Assembly: GCF_001642475.1 (NCBI RefSeq)
Contig: NW_019173933.1
Span: 372,001-436,000 of the forward strand
From: Fonsecaea monophora
Lineage: Eukaryota; Ascomycota; Eurotiomycetes; Chaetothyriales; Herpotrichiellaceae
Length of the DNA: 64,000 nt
Direction: 5' to 3'
The notes below the pieces were generated by a model, which was given only the letters and a program-made list of their open reading frames with translations, was not told the DNA's origin and did not search any database. Shown here one piece after another: positions 52,934-63,075 of this stretch. The position numbers and the translations under genes were made by a program. How positions within the stretch are numbered: position 1 is the stretch's first letter; each line of letters begins with the position of its first letter.

Positions 52934-53863
52934 GAATGCAAAAGTGTCTATTGAACCGAGAGTTTGATATAGAAAAATTAAGTTTTTAAGCTTCGAGAGT
53001 CGGTCTTCTGGTCAGTGCTAGCGACACGAATTGCTTGTTAGTTGGAAGTTGGGCATCGTGTTAGACTGGTATTTATCATTCATACTGGCTTGCGCGAGGT
53101 GGTCCAGCACAAGTGTTCCCTACCTGCCGAATTAGGACGTTGATCGAGTTGTCCCATTATCATTGATTGAGTGTTTTGGACTTTTTGGCGCAATTGGGTA
53201 ATCGGCCCAGATCCCAAGACGCGCGCCGCTGGTGGCCAGAACCATCTCTCCATGGGGTCTTTTATCCCAAATCCAGTAAGTGCCTTTGTGGCATTACATC
53301 CATCTATGGGTGAGATTCGCCCAACAATAGAATCTTGTATCAAATCAATCAAGCGGATTTGATTCTGTGCTCGTGTTTTATCTCATTCATCTCGAGCGAA
53401 TCGGTTCTTGACCCGAGTCGAGCTTTTGCTTGCTGGAGAGGGTTAAATGATACAATGAAGTAGAGAGGAGTCTGCAGGTCCAGTCATCATCACCTCAAAA
53501 TTCTTACGGATTCGATGCTCCAATGCAGAAATATACAAAGCGAAACCACAACTGTCAAACACTCTGTACTTGTTTTATCATCAGGCTGAATCTCCTCTTC
53601 TTCCCTCCTTGTGATGTGCCAAGGGCGCGCGGGTCATTTCTCGCCGAACACAGGGCGGCATCGTTCCTCGTCCAAATCCGGACCGAGGCGCATGTACTTT
53701 TTTCCTTTGGTTGACATCATTTATTTCATCGCCGGCACGTCCGGCCTAACTACAGCTGCTAATGAGATAGAGACTGTAAACGCGTCGAGTGAACAGGCAC
53801 TTTCAATCTTTCACCTCCCTCGTACACTGTGTTTCTTCCAAAGTACCAACGTCCTCTGATGGG
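52934..53863. promoter_or_regulatory. Divergent promoter region of the Rieske gene and AIM32
   Basis: 0.93 kb, relatively AT-rich near 52960-53000 and around 53340-53400. No supported ORF; no motif I would stand behind. Confidence 0.5.
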
Positions 53864-55346
53864 ATGCCTCGATTGAACCCCTCGCTCTTCGGCTTGACCA
53901 ATCCCTCCCTGCCTGCGACAACCACAACACGTCCCTTGTGTCGCTGCGTACCTCTTTCATCCTCCCGCCGTAGCCTTAACACAGCCAGAACTCCTCCGTT
54001 CCCTGTTGTCGAGACATGTCCCGAACCATCATGTCCATGCAGCTCCACCCCAAAGCTCGATCTCGAAATCGATAGAAGCAGAAGTCTCAATGGCTCCATG
54101 TCCCCATATGCGCAGCACCTTCTCATCTCTACGGGCCAGTCGGATTGGACTTCCAGGATAGAAGACGAACACAATAATGGCACTGTATGGGGGAAGGTGG
54201 TAGGAGACGTCAAGGCGTTGCTGGGGAGGCATGGACCGTTTCACGATGTAAGTCGTCTTCGCACGGGATGTGTTTTGTCGCTGTTTCCAGAATGAAAAAG
54301 AGCTGGGAAACGCTAAGACATGCTCAGAGGCATACACTGATTTGGCGAGATATGACAAGACCTGGCTGACTTACACAAGGATTGAGATCTAGCCCTATAA
54401 CAATATTCTTGTTAATACGTCGTCGTTCACATCTAGACCAGAACCGACGCAAAGACAACAGGGTAATAGAGAGGTCAACGGTGTGGAAGCCCTTATTTTC
54501 CCGGCTTTCCGACGCTTTAGACACCTATCACCTCTCAGTGAGAGCAGAACAGCATCAAAGAATGCATCCTCCCCATCAACCGCTGATTCAGGCAACCTGA
54601 ACGACTTCATCCGCGGCTACCTCCTCCCGGAGCCCAACAGGCTACATCCTATCTACAAAGACGTCCCGGAACAGGAGCGGGCAGCGAAAACCCGGGACGC
54701 TACTGCCGCCTCCAAATTCCACAGCAGCCCAATCACGAACCCGACGATATTGATTTGCAGCCATCATCAGAGGGACAGTCGATGTGGGATACTAGGCCCA
54801 TTATTACATGATGAATTCCGAAGCTATATCACTCAGCGGAGGCGGGATGCTAAAGGCATAAAGCTCGTCACTCCGCAGTCTCCGGGAGAATTTGTTGCCT
54901 CCGACAACGAAGTTTCCGGTGAACATGGTTCAGGAGGAAAAGAGGACATCCAGGCAGAGAGTCCGTCATTAGACACCACCTTCAAGTCCTCCGTCTCGAA
55001 CACGCATGCTTCGACTTCCGATTCCCTGCAGGCTCACGTTAATGTGGGTATGATATCCCATGTGGGAGGACATAAATGGGCAGGGAATGTGATTGTGTAC
55101 ATCCCTCCAACCTTTACGTCAACCCGCGACGCGATGCCTGACTCTCAGCATCCATCATCTGACATGTCTCAGCGGGCATCTGGTGCGCCACCACCTCATC
55201 CACTGAGGGGTATGGGAATCTGGTATGGCCGGGTTGAACCGAGACATGTAGAAGGGATCATCGAGCAGACGGTTGTGAGTGGGAAAGTGATTGAAGAGTT
55301 GTTTCGTGGCGGGATTACCGCGAGTGGGGAGATATTGAGGTTGTAA
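53864..55346 (+). CDS. AIM32: AIM32/APD1-family thioredoxin-like [2Fe-2S] protein
   Basis: Two exons, 53864-54247 and 54393-55346, with a 145-nt phase-0 intron; 445 aa. The N-terminal 40 residues are rich in S, T, R and poor in acidic residues, fitting a mitochondrial presequence. Cluster ligands of the family are visible: C250-x8-C259 in ICSHHQRDSRCG and H351-x3-H355 in SHVGGHKWAGN. The C-terminal block GIWYGRVEPRHVEGIIEQTV and ELFRGGI is characteristic. The first exon has a CPEPSCPCSS motif near residue 55. A long Ser-rich insertion separates the Cys and His pairs. Yeast Aim32 is a mitochondrial [2Fe-2S] protein with Cys2His2 ligation that takes part in redox quality control. The start at 53864 is the first ATG; alternatives upstream are non-ATG. 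Confidence 0.93.
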
Positions 55347-55738
55347 ATGAGTGCCTCGATCAATACATATCATGTCCACTCTTCATCGAGCAAGGATTCC
55401 TTGTTACCCTCCTAGGAGAAAAGTACACGGTCCAGAATTCCGAATGGCTACTCAGTTGCCCAAACCGACACTTTCGACCACTTTCTGTAGAAGTTCGACA
55501 AGAAGGTCAAGTTCCCCCCCCCCCCCACAGCCTGTTCCGTCTTCTGACCTATGCGTACCTAATTGATTGGAAATCGGTCATCTATACTGCAGAACTTGGG
55601 GATAGTTCTTCTCGTGGTTGGTAAGGGGGATGCAAGGGCGGGAACGCGAAGTGACAAGGAAGAGGCAGGGAGGCGAGAACGACAAGCTCAACTGAACAAC
55701 CCCCAACAAAGAAAAATGATTCGACTCTTTTCGCGATT
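55347..55738. other. Convergent intergenic region with a C13 run
   Basis: 392 bp between AIM32 and the phosphoesterase. A run of 13 C occupies 55514-55526. No gene. Confidence 0.65.
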
Positions 55739-56554
55739 CTATTTGAACTCGTAGACTCGGTCGGGGTTGAAGACAGTTGCCTGGGCAAAGTAGTAACCGC
55801 GCTGATTGGTGACCAGCCTCTTTTTGGTGGCAGAGTCCTCGAAGTCGCAGTTGAAATGCGTGTGGCCGTAGGCCCAGAACTTCACGCTTGGATTGACCCA
55901 GCACTCCTCCTTGGAGAGGTCGGTGGAGAAGCCCGAAGAGAGGGGGCTGGACTTGTGCGCCGGGTTATAGGTGCCCTCGACGGTGCTCGGGCTGTGGTGG
56001 GTGAAGATGACGATTTTGCGGTTGGGCTCGCGCGCAGACATCTCGGCGACCTGGGTGTTCAGCCACTCCAAATCGGCCTTGTGCTCTGCACAGTGCTGCT
56101 CGACGGTCCAGTCCTCGATGTGGTAGAAGTCGTTGAGGCCGAAGCTCACGCGGTCGTGCTGGGACGAGAGCACCTGCGAGTACAGCGTGCAGCCTAGGAT
56201 TGTCACCTCGGACGACAGGTCGTATCTGGTCCGGTCGAGAACGACCAGTTTGCCCAGCCGGTCGTCATTCCCTTTCTTCGCGGCACGACGCTGCTCGATC
56301 TTCTCGGCGAAGTCCTGGAGCTTCGTCTTGACCTTGGCCCAGCTGGAGTGGTATGGTTCGTGGTTGCCGAGCAGGAAGAAGACGTGCTCAAACTTGAGGA
56401 GCTGCGCCTCGAGGAAGTGAAAAAACCCCTCGTCCTTGATGTTGCCGATGTCGCCGAGGAGGGCGAGGTAGGGCGCTTTTGGAGTGATGGAGAAGACATC
56501 ATACGCTGCTGGTGACTCCAAGTGCAAATCGGACATGATCTGGAATCGCGCCAT
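55739..56554 (-). CDS. Calcineurin-like metallophosphoesterase
   Basis: Single exon, 271 aa. All metal-binding signatures of the superfamily are present in order: MSDLHLE (DXH), LLGDIGN (GD), LLGNHEPYH (GNHE), VIFTHHSPS (H) and AYGHTHFN (GHTH). There is no signal peptide or membrane segment, so it is probably cytosolic. The family includes broad Ser/Thr phosphatases, nucleases and cyclic-nucleotide phosphodiesterases; this compact fungal type has no fixed substrate. It shares a 1.0-kb divergent promoter with the His-rich membrane protein, in which a paired CACGTG palindrome occurs. Confidence 0.93.
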   Translation of the reverse strand: MARFQIMSDLHLESPAAYDVFSITPKAPYLALLGDIGNIKDEGFFHFLEAQLLKFEHVFFLLGNHEPYHSSWAKVKTKLQDFAEKIEQRRAAKKGNDDRLGKLVVLDRTRYDLSSEVTILGCTLYSQVLSSQHDRVSFGLNDFYHIEDWTVEQHCAEHKADLEWLNTQVAEMSAREPNRKIVIFTHHSPSTVEGTYNPAHKSSPLSSGFSTDLSKEECWVNPSVKFWAYGHTHFNCDFEDSATKKRLVTNQRGYYFAQATVFNPDRVYEFK

Positions 56555-57569
56555 GGTGAATCAAAGGTTTAGACTGACCAAGCTAGCGCGGTCTGAAGGC
56601 GGTGTCTTGTTATCGTGACGTGCCACGCAAGGGAGCGGCGCCCTAATAAATACAATTAGATACCACTTGTTTTGCAGAATTATACCCAGCCTCCAACACA
56701 CAACCCTTTTGCTTGACCATCAAGGGATACTTTCCACACGCTATATTGCAAGCATCGTAATTTTTCTGCTGTTCTTCGAGCGAATTTCACCGTCATGCCG
56801 CTTCCGTTGTACCCATACTCACCCTTCACTCTGATATCATGTAAAACTGCCAGATATGACCGACCTATTCAGCCCATCTCCCTCAGGATTATCTTCGTCC
56901 TAGGGAGCCATACCTTGAACAAAACCCTCGCGGGCGTCCAGTCCGAAACGCGGAGGTCTTTGAAGGCCGCTGTTAATGAATCATGAAAAGGTATCATCCT
57001 TTGCCCATCTTACTGGATTTCTCGAGAATCGTCTTTTGGGAAATGGAGAATGGGCAGAGCTTGCAAGGAGCTGCTTCGTTTCAGAAGGGTGTGAATCAAG
57101 TATTGGTCGCTGATGGTCCATCGCGTCAACACGACTCAGGAAAAAGGTTATCACGTGCTCACGTGACACTCTGGCTGAGATGAGGTCATCAGACTGCATA
57201 CGAGGTACAGTGGGGTGATTGGTGGTTCGGCTCGGCTGCTTTTCAACTCCGACAAAGGTTGTTAGTGGATGCCTTACTACTAAGGGGGCTGTTTGTATGT
57301 AAGCATCCGAATGTGGCGCAAGGCCCCCCCAGCCAGTTATGGACCCCGTCACCCAACAACTCAGCGCTGATCTATTCTTACGCCTTGCACAAAATATATA
57401 CATCCGGCCACATCCGCAACACGCCCAAAGAGGAATCTGGTGCACTGTCCATAACTCCTCCCTGTTCGCCTGCTGCTCTTGTTATAAGCCTCTCCCTCTT
57501 GTTGACTTTTGTCATCTTATCTCGCGATTTTGTCCCCTTACAATCGTATCAGATTGCACCACAACAACC
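56555..57569. promoter_or_regulatory. Divergent promoter, phosphoesterase and His-rich membrane protein
   Basis: 1.0 kb holding two promoters. It includes the E-box palindrome at 57151-57166. Plus-strand frames across 57259-57893 read through the first exon of the next gene in wrong frames and are not supported. Confidence 0.55.
57151..57166. promoter_or_regulatory. Palindromic double CACGTG site
   Basis: TCACGTG-CT-CACGTGA: two bHLH-type E-boxes with 7-bp perfect inverted arms, about 400 bp upstream of the His-rich protein's ATG and 600 bp upstream of the phosphoesterase ATG. Confidence 0.6.
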
Positions 57570-58755
57570 ATGTACATCACGCCCGCGCTGGTCGCAGCCT
57601 GTCTCACCCTTGAGGCATCCGCATTCCTGGTACCTCTCGAGGTTGCCACTGCTGCTAAGGAAGCAAAGTCAGAACTTGCCTCGATCCTCGCAACAACTGG
57701 TCATACTGTCGACCTTGATTGCCCCGGGTGTCCGTACTTTGGCCCTGAAGATACAGCCGAACTACGGGAGGATGTTGAGAACAAGATCGTAAGCACGTGC
57801 CTTCTCAGGCTGTATCACCACCATACTGACGGTGACATTTGTATAGCATCTCGAGTTCGACATCGATCCTCAACTAGGCCTGACCATCAATGATCATGCT
57901 ATATTCTCCTCCGAGACCGATACCGCCTCCATACCCTACCTAGTGTCCGCCCCCCAGATAAGAGTAGAAGACGGTCAACAAACAGACCCCATTCAGCTGG
58001 ACTTTGCCTGGGAGAGGCTAACACCCATTGTCTCTGCCGATGAACCTGATAAATCTATCCTACCTATTCGGTTTACCATCCTGGGGCTTCAAGGCATCCC
58101 TGTCAAAGTCGATACCGTCGCCATTGACCTCCTCCAGACCCCTGATCAAACCTCCATTGCACGCATAACCACAATTCCCTTCGAGGATACACCGGGTGCT
58201 ACAACCTGTGACACGACCTCAAAATGGTCCCTTTGCCGTCTGCGGGCCATCATCGCCGCTCGTCTCCAAGCAATCATGGAAGCAGCTACAGCACATGCCT
58301 CTGCGGCGACCAAGGGCTGGCACGGTGGGGGCAAGGGCTGTCATGGTCGCAAGGGCTCCAATGGACTTGGTCCTATGGGTGGTGAGGGTCACCCTCACGG
58401 TCATCACAATGGCGGTCACGGTCACCAACATGGTCATCACCGCTTCCACCGCTTTGGCCACATGCTGCACCAAACGCTACGTTTCTTTGTCATCCCTGCC
58501 CTGTTGGGGGTCATTGGGGGTCTCATGGCCAGTGCCATCGGTATGCTCGTCGGCCAGATGATTTCTTACCTGTGGATCAGATTCCACCGCAATGGCCAAC
58601 GGGGAGAAGCAAGCCGTGAAATTTGTGTTGTGGAGGTTGTCGTTGATGAGGATGAGAAGGAAGCCTTGATTGAGAATTCGGAGGTCGACGGCGAACTTCC
58701 TCCTCCGCCAGGTTATAGGGATTTCGAAGCAGGATCGGAGGAGAAATTAATATAA
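57570..58755 (+). CDS. Secretory-pathway protein with His/Gly-rich region and one membrane segment (DUF7728-like)
   Basis: Two exons, 57570-57788 and 57847-58755, joined over a 58-nt phase-0 intron; 375 aa. MYITPALVAACLTLEASAFL is a signal peptide. A CPGCPYFGP motif near residue 50 and a beta-rich lumenal domain (FEIDPQ-like FDIDPQLGLTIN, PIQLDFAWERLTPI, SILPIRFTILGLQG) follow. A single CDTTSKWSLCRLRAI segment leads to a Gly/His-rich stretch (HGGGKGCHG, GHPHGHHNGGHGHQHGHHRF) and a membrane helix FFVIPALLGVIGGLMASAIG. The short tail is acidic and ends PPPPGYRDFEAGSEEKLI. The layout matches uncharacterised ascomycete proteins I recall as DUF7728. Histidine richness suggests metal binding (inference). 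Confidence 0.85.
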
Positions 58756-59913
58756 GCTCGATCAACCAACAATCATCTCATTGAACAAAACCAAAACACA
58801 TTACCAGAGTTGGGGATGAGTTGGAAAACTACAACAAGGAGGGGGGAAAGGGGAAGATGAAAAAATCAAAGCCACAAATATACATTTTATGAGATACCCC
58901 AGAGCATTGCAGGTGTTATTGATCGAGCGTAAAAGAGGAGGATCCCTGTGCGGGAGGGACCATGGACGATCGTCCCACTAATATGGGGGGGTTCCATCCA
59001 ATGCCAGTCACTCTCTTGAGGAAGTTCTTTGCCCAAATGTATTTATTTGACGCAATTTTTCGGTTCTTCAGATGAAGCGTCGTATCCCTCGCCCGCGCGT
59101 CCTTCCTTCCCTGTTCCAATCTGGATTGGTGCGCGGTCTTCATTAATCAATCACCCTGGAACAGGGGGGATGGGATTGGATTATCTATCGCACATCACAC
59201 ATCACACATGCTACGACAGGAAACACGATAACTGGGTATAGGGTATAGGGTAGGGTAGGGGTAAGGTAGGATAGGACAGGATAGGAATGTCATGTAGGTA
59301 CGGGGTCGTGGATAGTGTATCATTATATTATATACCTTGTTACGTATGTATGTATGTATGTAAGTACCTAGATACCTACGTCTCTACCTACCTAGGTATG
59401 CACGAAGTGTAGGTATTCCTTTTTTATGGGACACAAGTTCGTCCCTACCCCTCGTATACTTGTATTCGTGAGGTATCTCGTGTTGACCTAGGTATGGACG
59501 GCAAAGGGCGTTATGGCAAATGCTGGGTGACGAGTGACGGGATCACATAAGATGTACCCGGCACTAGTACTCCGTTACGTGCACCGGTTCTGATCTGGTG
59601 AGGGTGTCTCGTCTTCGTCTTGGTTTCTATGTCTTCGTTTTGGGTATGTATCTTGCTTCTATGTACGTCTCTACGCAGACATAGCCCTCAGCTCCGGTTG
59701 CTGGTCTTCCGCCCATGAGATAACATCTATCTGCTGTGATCGATTTCGACGGTCTTTTGGAACAGTCGGTCGCTGGCACGCCAGTCAGGGTCGTCTCACG
59801 GTCCAGTAAACTCTGCACCAACCTACAGCGTACTATTTTGCTTTGTTTCTCACGGCGGGTGCCAGTCCATGTGATCATGCCAGAGAACGAGGATTCGGCT
59901 CAAGAACACGAAA
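58756..59913. other. Convergent intergenic region with G-rich and GTA/TAC-rich repeats
   Basis: 1.16 kb between the His-rich gene and the coiled-coil gene. It has CACATCACACATCACACATG near 59190-59210, a G-tract array at 59234-59261, GGATAGGACAGGATAGGA near 59268-59286, (ATGT)n near 59344-59361 and TACCTAGGTA-type words up to about 59500. No supported gene. Confidence 0.65.
59234..59261 (+). repeat. Telomere-like G-tract array, potential G-quadruplex
   Basis: Five runs of GGG or longer separated by TATA, TATA, TA and TA. This meets the G3N1-7 quadruplex pattern and resembles a degenerate TTAGGG array, but no exact TTAGGG repeat occurs. Confidence 0.6.
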
Positions 59914-62900
59914 TCAGTAGTTTATCGCGCCGAATGTCTCACCTAGCGTCAGCTCTAATACCCAGTTCCCCAGAGCGGCCACCCATCGCTGGATGGAGGG
60001 CAGCAGACCCCAGTGTGTCGGACTGTTGTACATCCACCGCAGCTCCAGGTCGCGTTGTCGGGCCTTTGCGGCGCTCTCGTCGATCTCGTACGCTGTGGGC
60101 TCGATTCCTCTTGGTAAGGCTAAAGAGTGAGAGAGGGGTAGGGATGTCGCCTCGGGCTGCTCACATAGTTTGACCAGCGTGGTCGGACAGGAACACACCC
60201 AGGGTCTGTTGTCGTCGCCTAACACCTCTAAAGATTGTGGGGTTCTTAGGGGTGACGATTGAGTACCGCCGCAGCTGGTGCCATTTCTGGGAGAGCCCGG
60301 TAGGCGGATTCGAAGTCTGAGAGATCTTGTTGGGGGGAGCGCAGATGATAGGGCTATGCGAAGAGTTTCTGTTTGCGTTTTGATCGCTGCTTTTGTGTGG
60401 GATGAGGCGTCCTTCACAGCCCGGGTCTGCACCACCGTCTTGATGAGCCACTCTGTCAAAATCTCAGGCTCGGGAGGTGCTGACGTTCGGACTTCCGCTG
60501 GCCACGCTGGTAACGTATCCATCTTTGCCGACATATTGGACACTGCATGAGCGGTTCTGTGGTTATAGCCCTCGTAGACTGTCGGACAAGGTCGACATGT
60601 TGGCGCCTTTTTGCAAAAGAGAGCTGGAACTTCCAAGGGCATGATGCTCGTAATGAGTAGAATCAGCGCCCAAGAGCAAAGAGCCATGATTGCTGGGATC
60701 GTAAAAGCCCTTGATATGGCCATTCTTCTGACCCGAGGTCTGCAACCTTGGTTGATGTCCCTGATCGAGCAATCGCAAACGGTGGTAAAAGGGTCATAAG
60801 CGTTCACGGGTTTCCATCTTGAAACACTTCCTTCTGCTCTTGATCCTTTCAGCTTGGTCTTCTTCGTGACCTCGGAATTCTCCATAGCAGTGGGTGAGGG
60901 AGATAGAAATTCAGCATCGACTGTCGGAGGCAAGGATAGAGAATCTCTCGGCTCTTTACTCAATTCGTCAGTGCTCATTGCAGCAAGAGGTGGCCATGAT
61001 GCTTGGTCATGGGGGACAGATGGACTTTCCGCAATCTTTGATGTCCTTGAGTCCTGTGTGGACTCCAAGTCCTCGGCCGATGATGTCTCCGATAGTATAC
61101 AACTCTGCCGTTTCCTCAGCCCCGGGCTAGGAGGATAATCAACGGCGCTGCTAATTCCCGTCGAGTCCTCGGGAATAACAAAACCAGTCGTCGGTGCCTC
61201 CATTGGGGGTATCGATTTTCCTGCTTTAGGTTGAGTCCATGTTACGGTGGTGAACACTCCCTGCATTGAAGCATAGCGTTGGGGTTCAGTCATGAACGAA
61301 GCAGGCCACGGAATGATCCCCTTTGTATGGTTGGTCTCCTCCATCACATTGTCAAACGACCCCGCGAAGTTCTCCAGTGCTTTCTGGACTGGATTTTTGT
61401 CCCCGTAAATAGTCACTGCGCCTGCAATATCATGCTCTGGCTCGAAAATTGGGCGACGGTTAGAATTGTCCCATATAATGCGCCATGGCGATGCAAACTG
61501 TAACGTCTCTAGAACCTCTACGAGCTCTTCCTGCGCCGTTGGCACAGACAAAGAACGGCCTGCCACGGTTCTTGATACGATCGTCTCATCCTCCTCGGCA
61601 AGAGCCTGTAATCGTGGGCTGTAGTCTCGAGAAGCTCTATCAGGAACTGATGGGTCCCGCCCCAGTGATGCCCTGTTGTGCCTGTTTTTCCAGTAATAAG
61701 GATAAGACTGCCGACGGTATGCGGATCCCGGAGTTGATCTCGGAAATCGATCGCGAGAGGGAGTCGGGACTAAATGGAACGAAATCTTCTTGCCCGATGA
61801 GAGCCGATCAGGTGTGGTGTTGGCAGGCCCCACGGGTGAAAACTGCGTGTTCATCGGGGAATGTGTAGTTATGGATGATGCTCCCAAAATAGATGGACTC
61901 GTAAAGCCGCTGAGGATGGCCTGATGCGGAGACGCAATCGATGAAACCAGTGACTGGCTGGTTAAACTCTGCCGTGCAGAGGACAGATACTCGGCGAGAA
62001 TCTCCTGGTGTCTGCCCGATGTTCGAACTGAAGCATGGCTGATGGAACGCCGTTGTCTGCCGAACTTCACAAAATGTCTATCAAGGAGGCGAAATTGTTC
62101 TTTGTCTTTCTGCACCTGTTGTTTGTGTGCCGCTCGTATCCATGTCACCGATCGCTTGATGTGTTCCTGTAGCTTTTCGCACTCTGCTTCGCTTTTTTCT
62201 CGTGCCTTTTCAGACTCCTCCTTCGAGTCACGAAGCTCCTGTAGTTCGTCTAGCAGTGAGCGGACATCTGCTCTCTTGTGTTCAAGTTCACCATACAGGT
62301 CTCCTAACTTCCACTCGGCTTTGTTTCGCTTGTGCTTTTCATCCTCCAGCGAACGCAGCATGGCATTATCTCTCTCCAGCACCTGGTTGCGTGCTTGTGA
62401 TTTGGCCAGTTGTGTATCGCTGTGTTCCTTCAGTCTCTTAATTTCCAGGACTTCTTGTCGGCGACGCTCAGCAAGTCGCTCGGCTCCGAGGTATTGCTGT
62501 CGATAGCGCTCGAGCTCGTGCTGTTGTATTTCACAATAATACTCCAGGGCCTGAAGCTCCTGCTCAAGTGTGGTATTTTTAATGCGGAGCTTTCCTTCCT
62601 CGAGTAAGATCTCGTCATGCTGAGCCTCCGGAGATCCTTGTGTCTCATCTTGTTCATTCTCTTCCTCCTCGTGCTGCTCTGCTTGGCCGGTCTTATCAAC
62701 GGAGGCTTCATTGTTTTCAACGCCGTTGGTCCCTGGCGGACGTTGAGGATCGCAACTCAATTCTTGTGATAAGTGACTTCGTTGGACAGAGCTTTGTATA
62801 CTAGAGCTCGACAGGTGCGTTCGCGCATCCGAATAGACGCTTTCCGGACCACTACTCAGAGAGGAGTTGCTCCCAGGACTATCGCTCGCAGATCTGCGGC

Positions 62901-63075
62901 TGCTTGCTGCTGATGCCGGTTTCCGCACTCGCGGTGGCGCTGTTAAGGAGCCCAAACCCACATTTGAGAAAGCTCGAAGACGTGCGTCTCCTGCGGGTGT
63001 GACGAGACCCTGTGTTGATGGTCTCTCCTGGCTGTCAGTTCGGTCAGATCCAAAGGAATCAGAGGGCGAGTCCAT
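59914..63075 (-). CDS. Coiled-coil protein with a single membrane anchor, function unknown
   Basis: Single exon, 1053 aa from the ATG at 63075; the longer frame to 63132 begins only at a GTG. Residues 1-135 are Ser-rich and disordered; 135-165 strongly acidic (EEEENEQDETQG); about 155-335 is a long coiled coil (IKNTTLEQELQALEYYCEIQ, EVLEIKRLKEHSDTQLAKSQ, LDELQELRDSKEESEKAREK). A Ser/Pro-rich middle with basic RQRRSISHAS follows. One hydrophobic segment (FTIPAIMALCSWALILLITS, about 791-812) is followed by some 240 residues, including CKKAPTCRPCPT just after the membrane. The layout, large coiled coil, one membrane helix and Cys-rich lumenal start, would suit a membrane tether or a nuclear-envelope protein, but I recognise no known family. 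Confidence 0.85.
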   Translation of the reverse strand: MDSPSDSFGSDRTDSQERPSTQGLVTPAGDARLRAFSNVGLGSLTAPPRVRKPASAASSRRSASDSPGSNSSLSSGPESVYSDARTHLSSSSIQSSVQRSHLSQELSCDPQRPPGTNGVENNEASVDKTGQAEQHEEEENEQDETQGSPEAQHDEILLEEGKLRIKNTTLEQELQALEYYCEIQQHELERYRQQYLGAERLAERRRQEVLEIKRLKEHSDTQLAKSQARNQVLERDNAMLRSLEDEKHKRNKAEWKLGDLYGELEHKRADVRSLLDELQELRDSKEESEKAREKSEAECEKLQEHIKRSVTWIRAAHKQQVQKDKEQFRLLDRHFVKFGRQRRSISHASVRTSGRHQEILAEYLSSARQSLTSQSLVSSIASPHQAILSGFTSPSILGASSITTHSPMNTQFSPVGPANTTPDRLSSGKKISFHLVPTPSRDRFPRSTPGSAYRRQSYPYYWKNRHNRASLGRDPSVPDRASRDYSPRLQALAEEDETIVSRTVAGRSLSVPTAQEELVEVLETLQFASPWRIIWDNSNRRPIFEPEHDIAGAVTIYGDKNPVQKALENFAGSFDNVMEETNHTKGIIPWPASFMTEPQRYASMQGVFTTVTWTQPKAGKSIPPMEAPTTGFVIPEDSTGISSAVDYPPSPGLRKRQSCILSETSSAEDLESTQDSRTSKIAESPSVPHDQASWPPLAAMSTDELSKEPRDSLSLPPTVDAEFLSPSPTAMENSEVTKKTKLKGSRAEGSVSRWKPVNAYDPFTTVCDCSIRDINQGCRPRVRRMAISRAFTIPAIMALCSWALILLITSIMPLEVPALFCKKAPTCRPCPTVYEGYNHRTAHAVSNMSAKMDTLPAWPAEVRTSAPPEPEILTEWLIKTVVQTRAVKDASSHTKAAIKTQTETLRIALSSALPPTRSLRLRIRLPGSPRNGTSCGGTQSSPLRTPQSLEVLGDDNRPWVCSCPTTLVKLCEQPEATSLPLSHSLALPRGIEPTAYEIDESAAKARQRDLELRWMYNSPTHWGLLPSIQRWVAALGNWVLELTLGETFGAINY

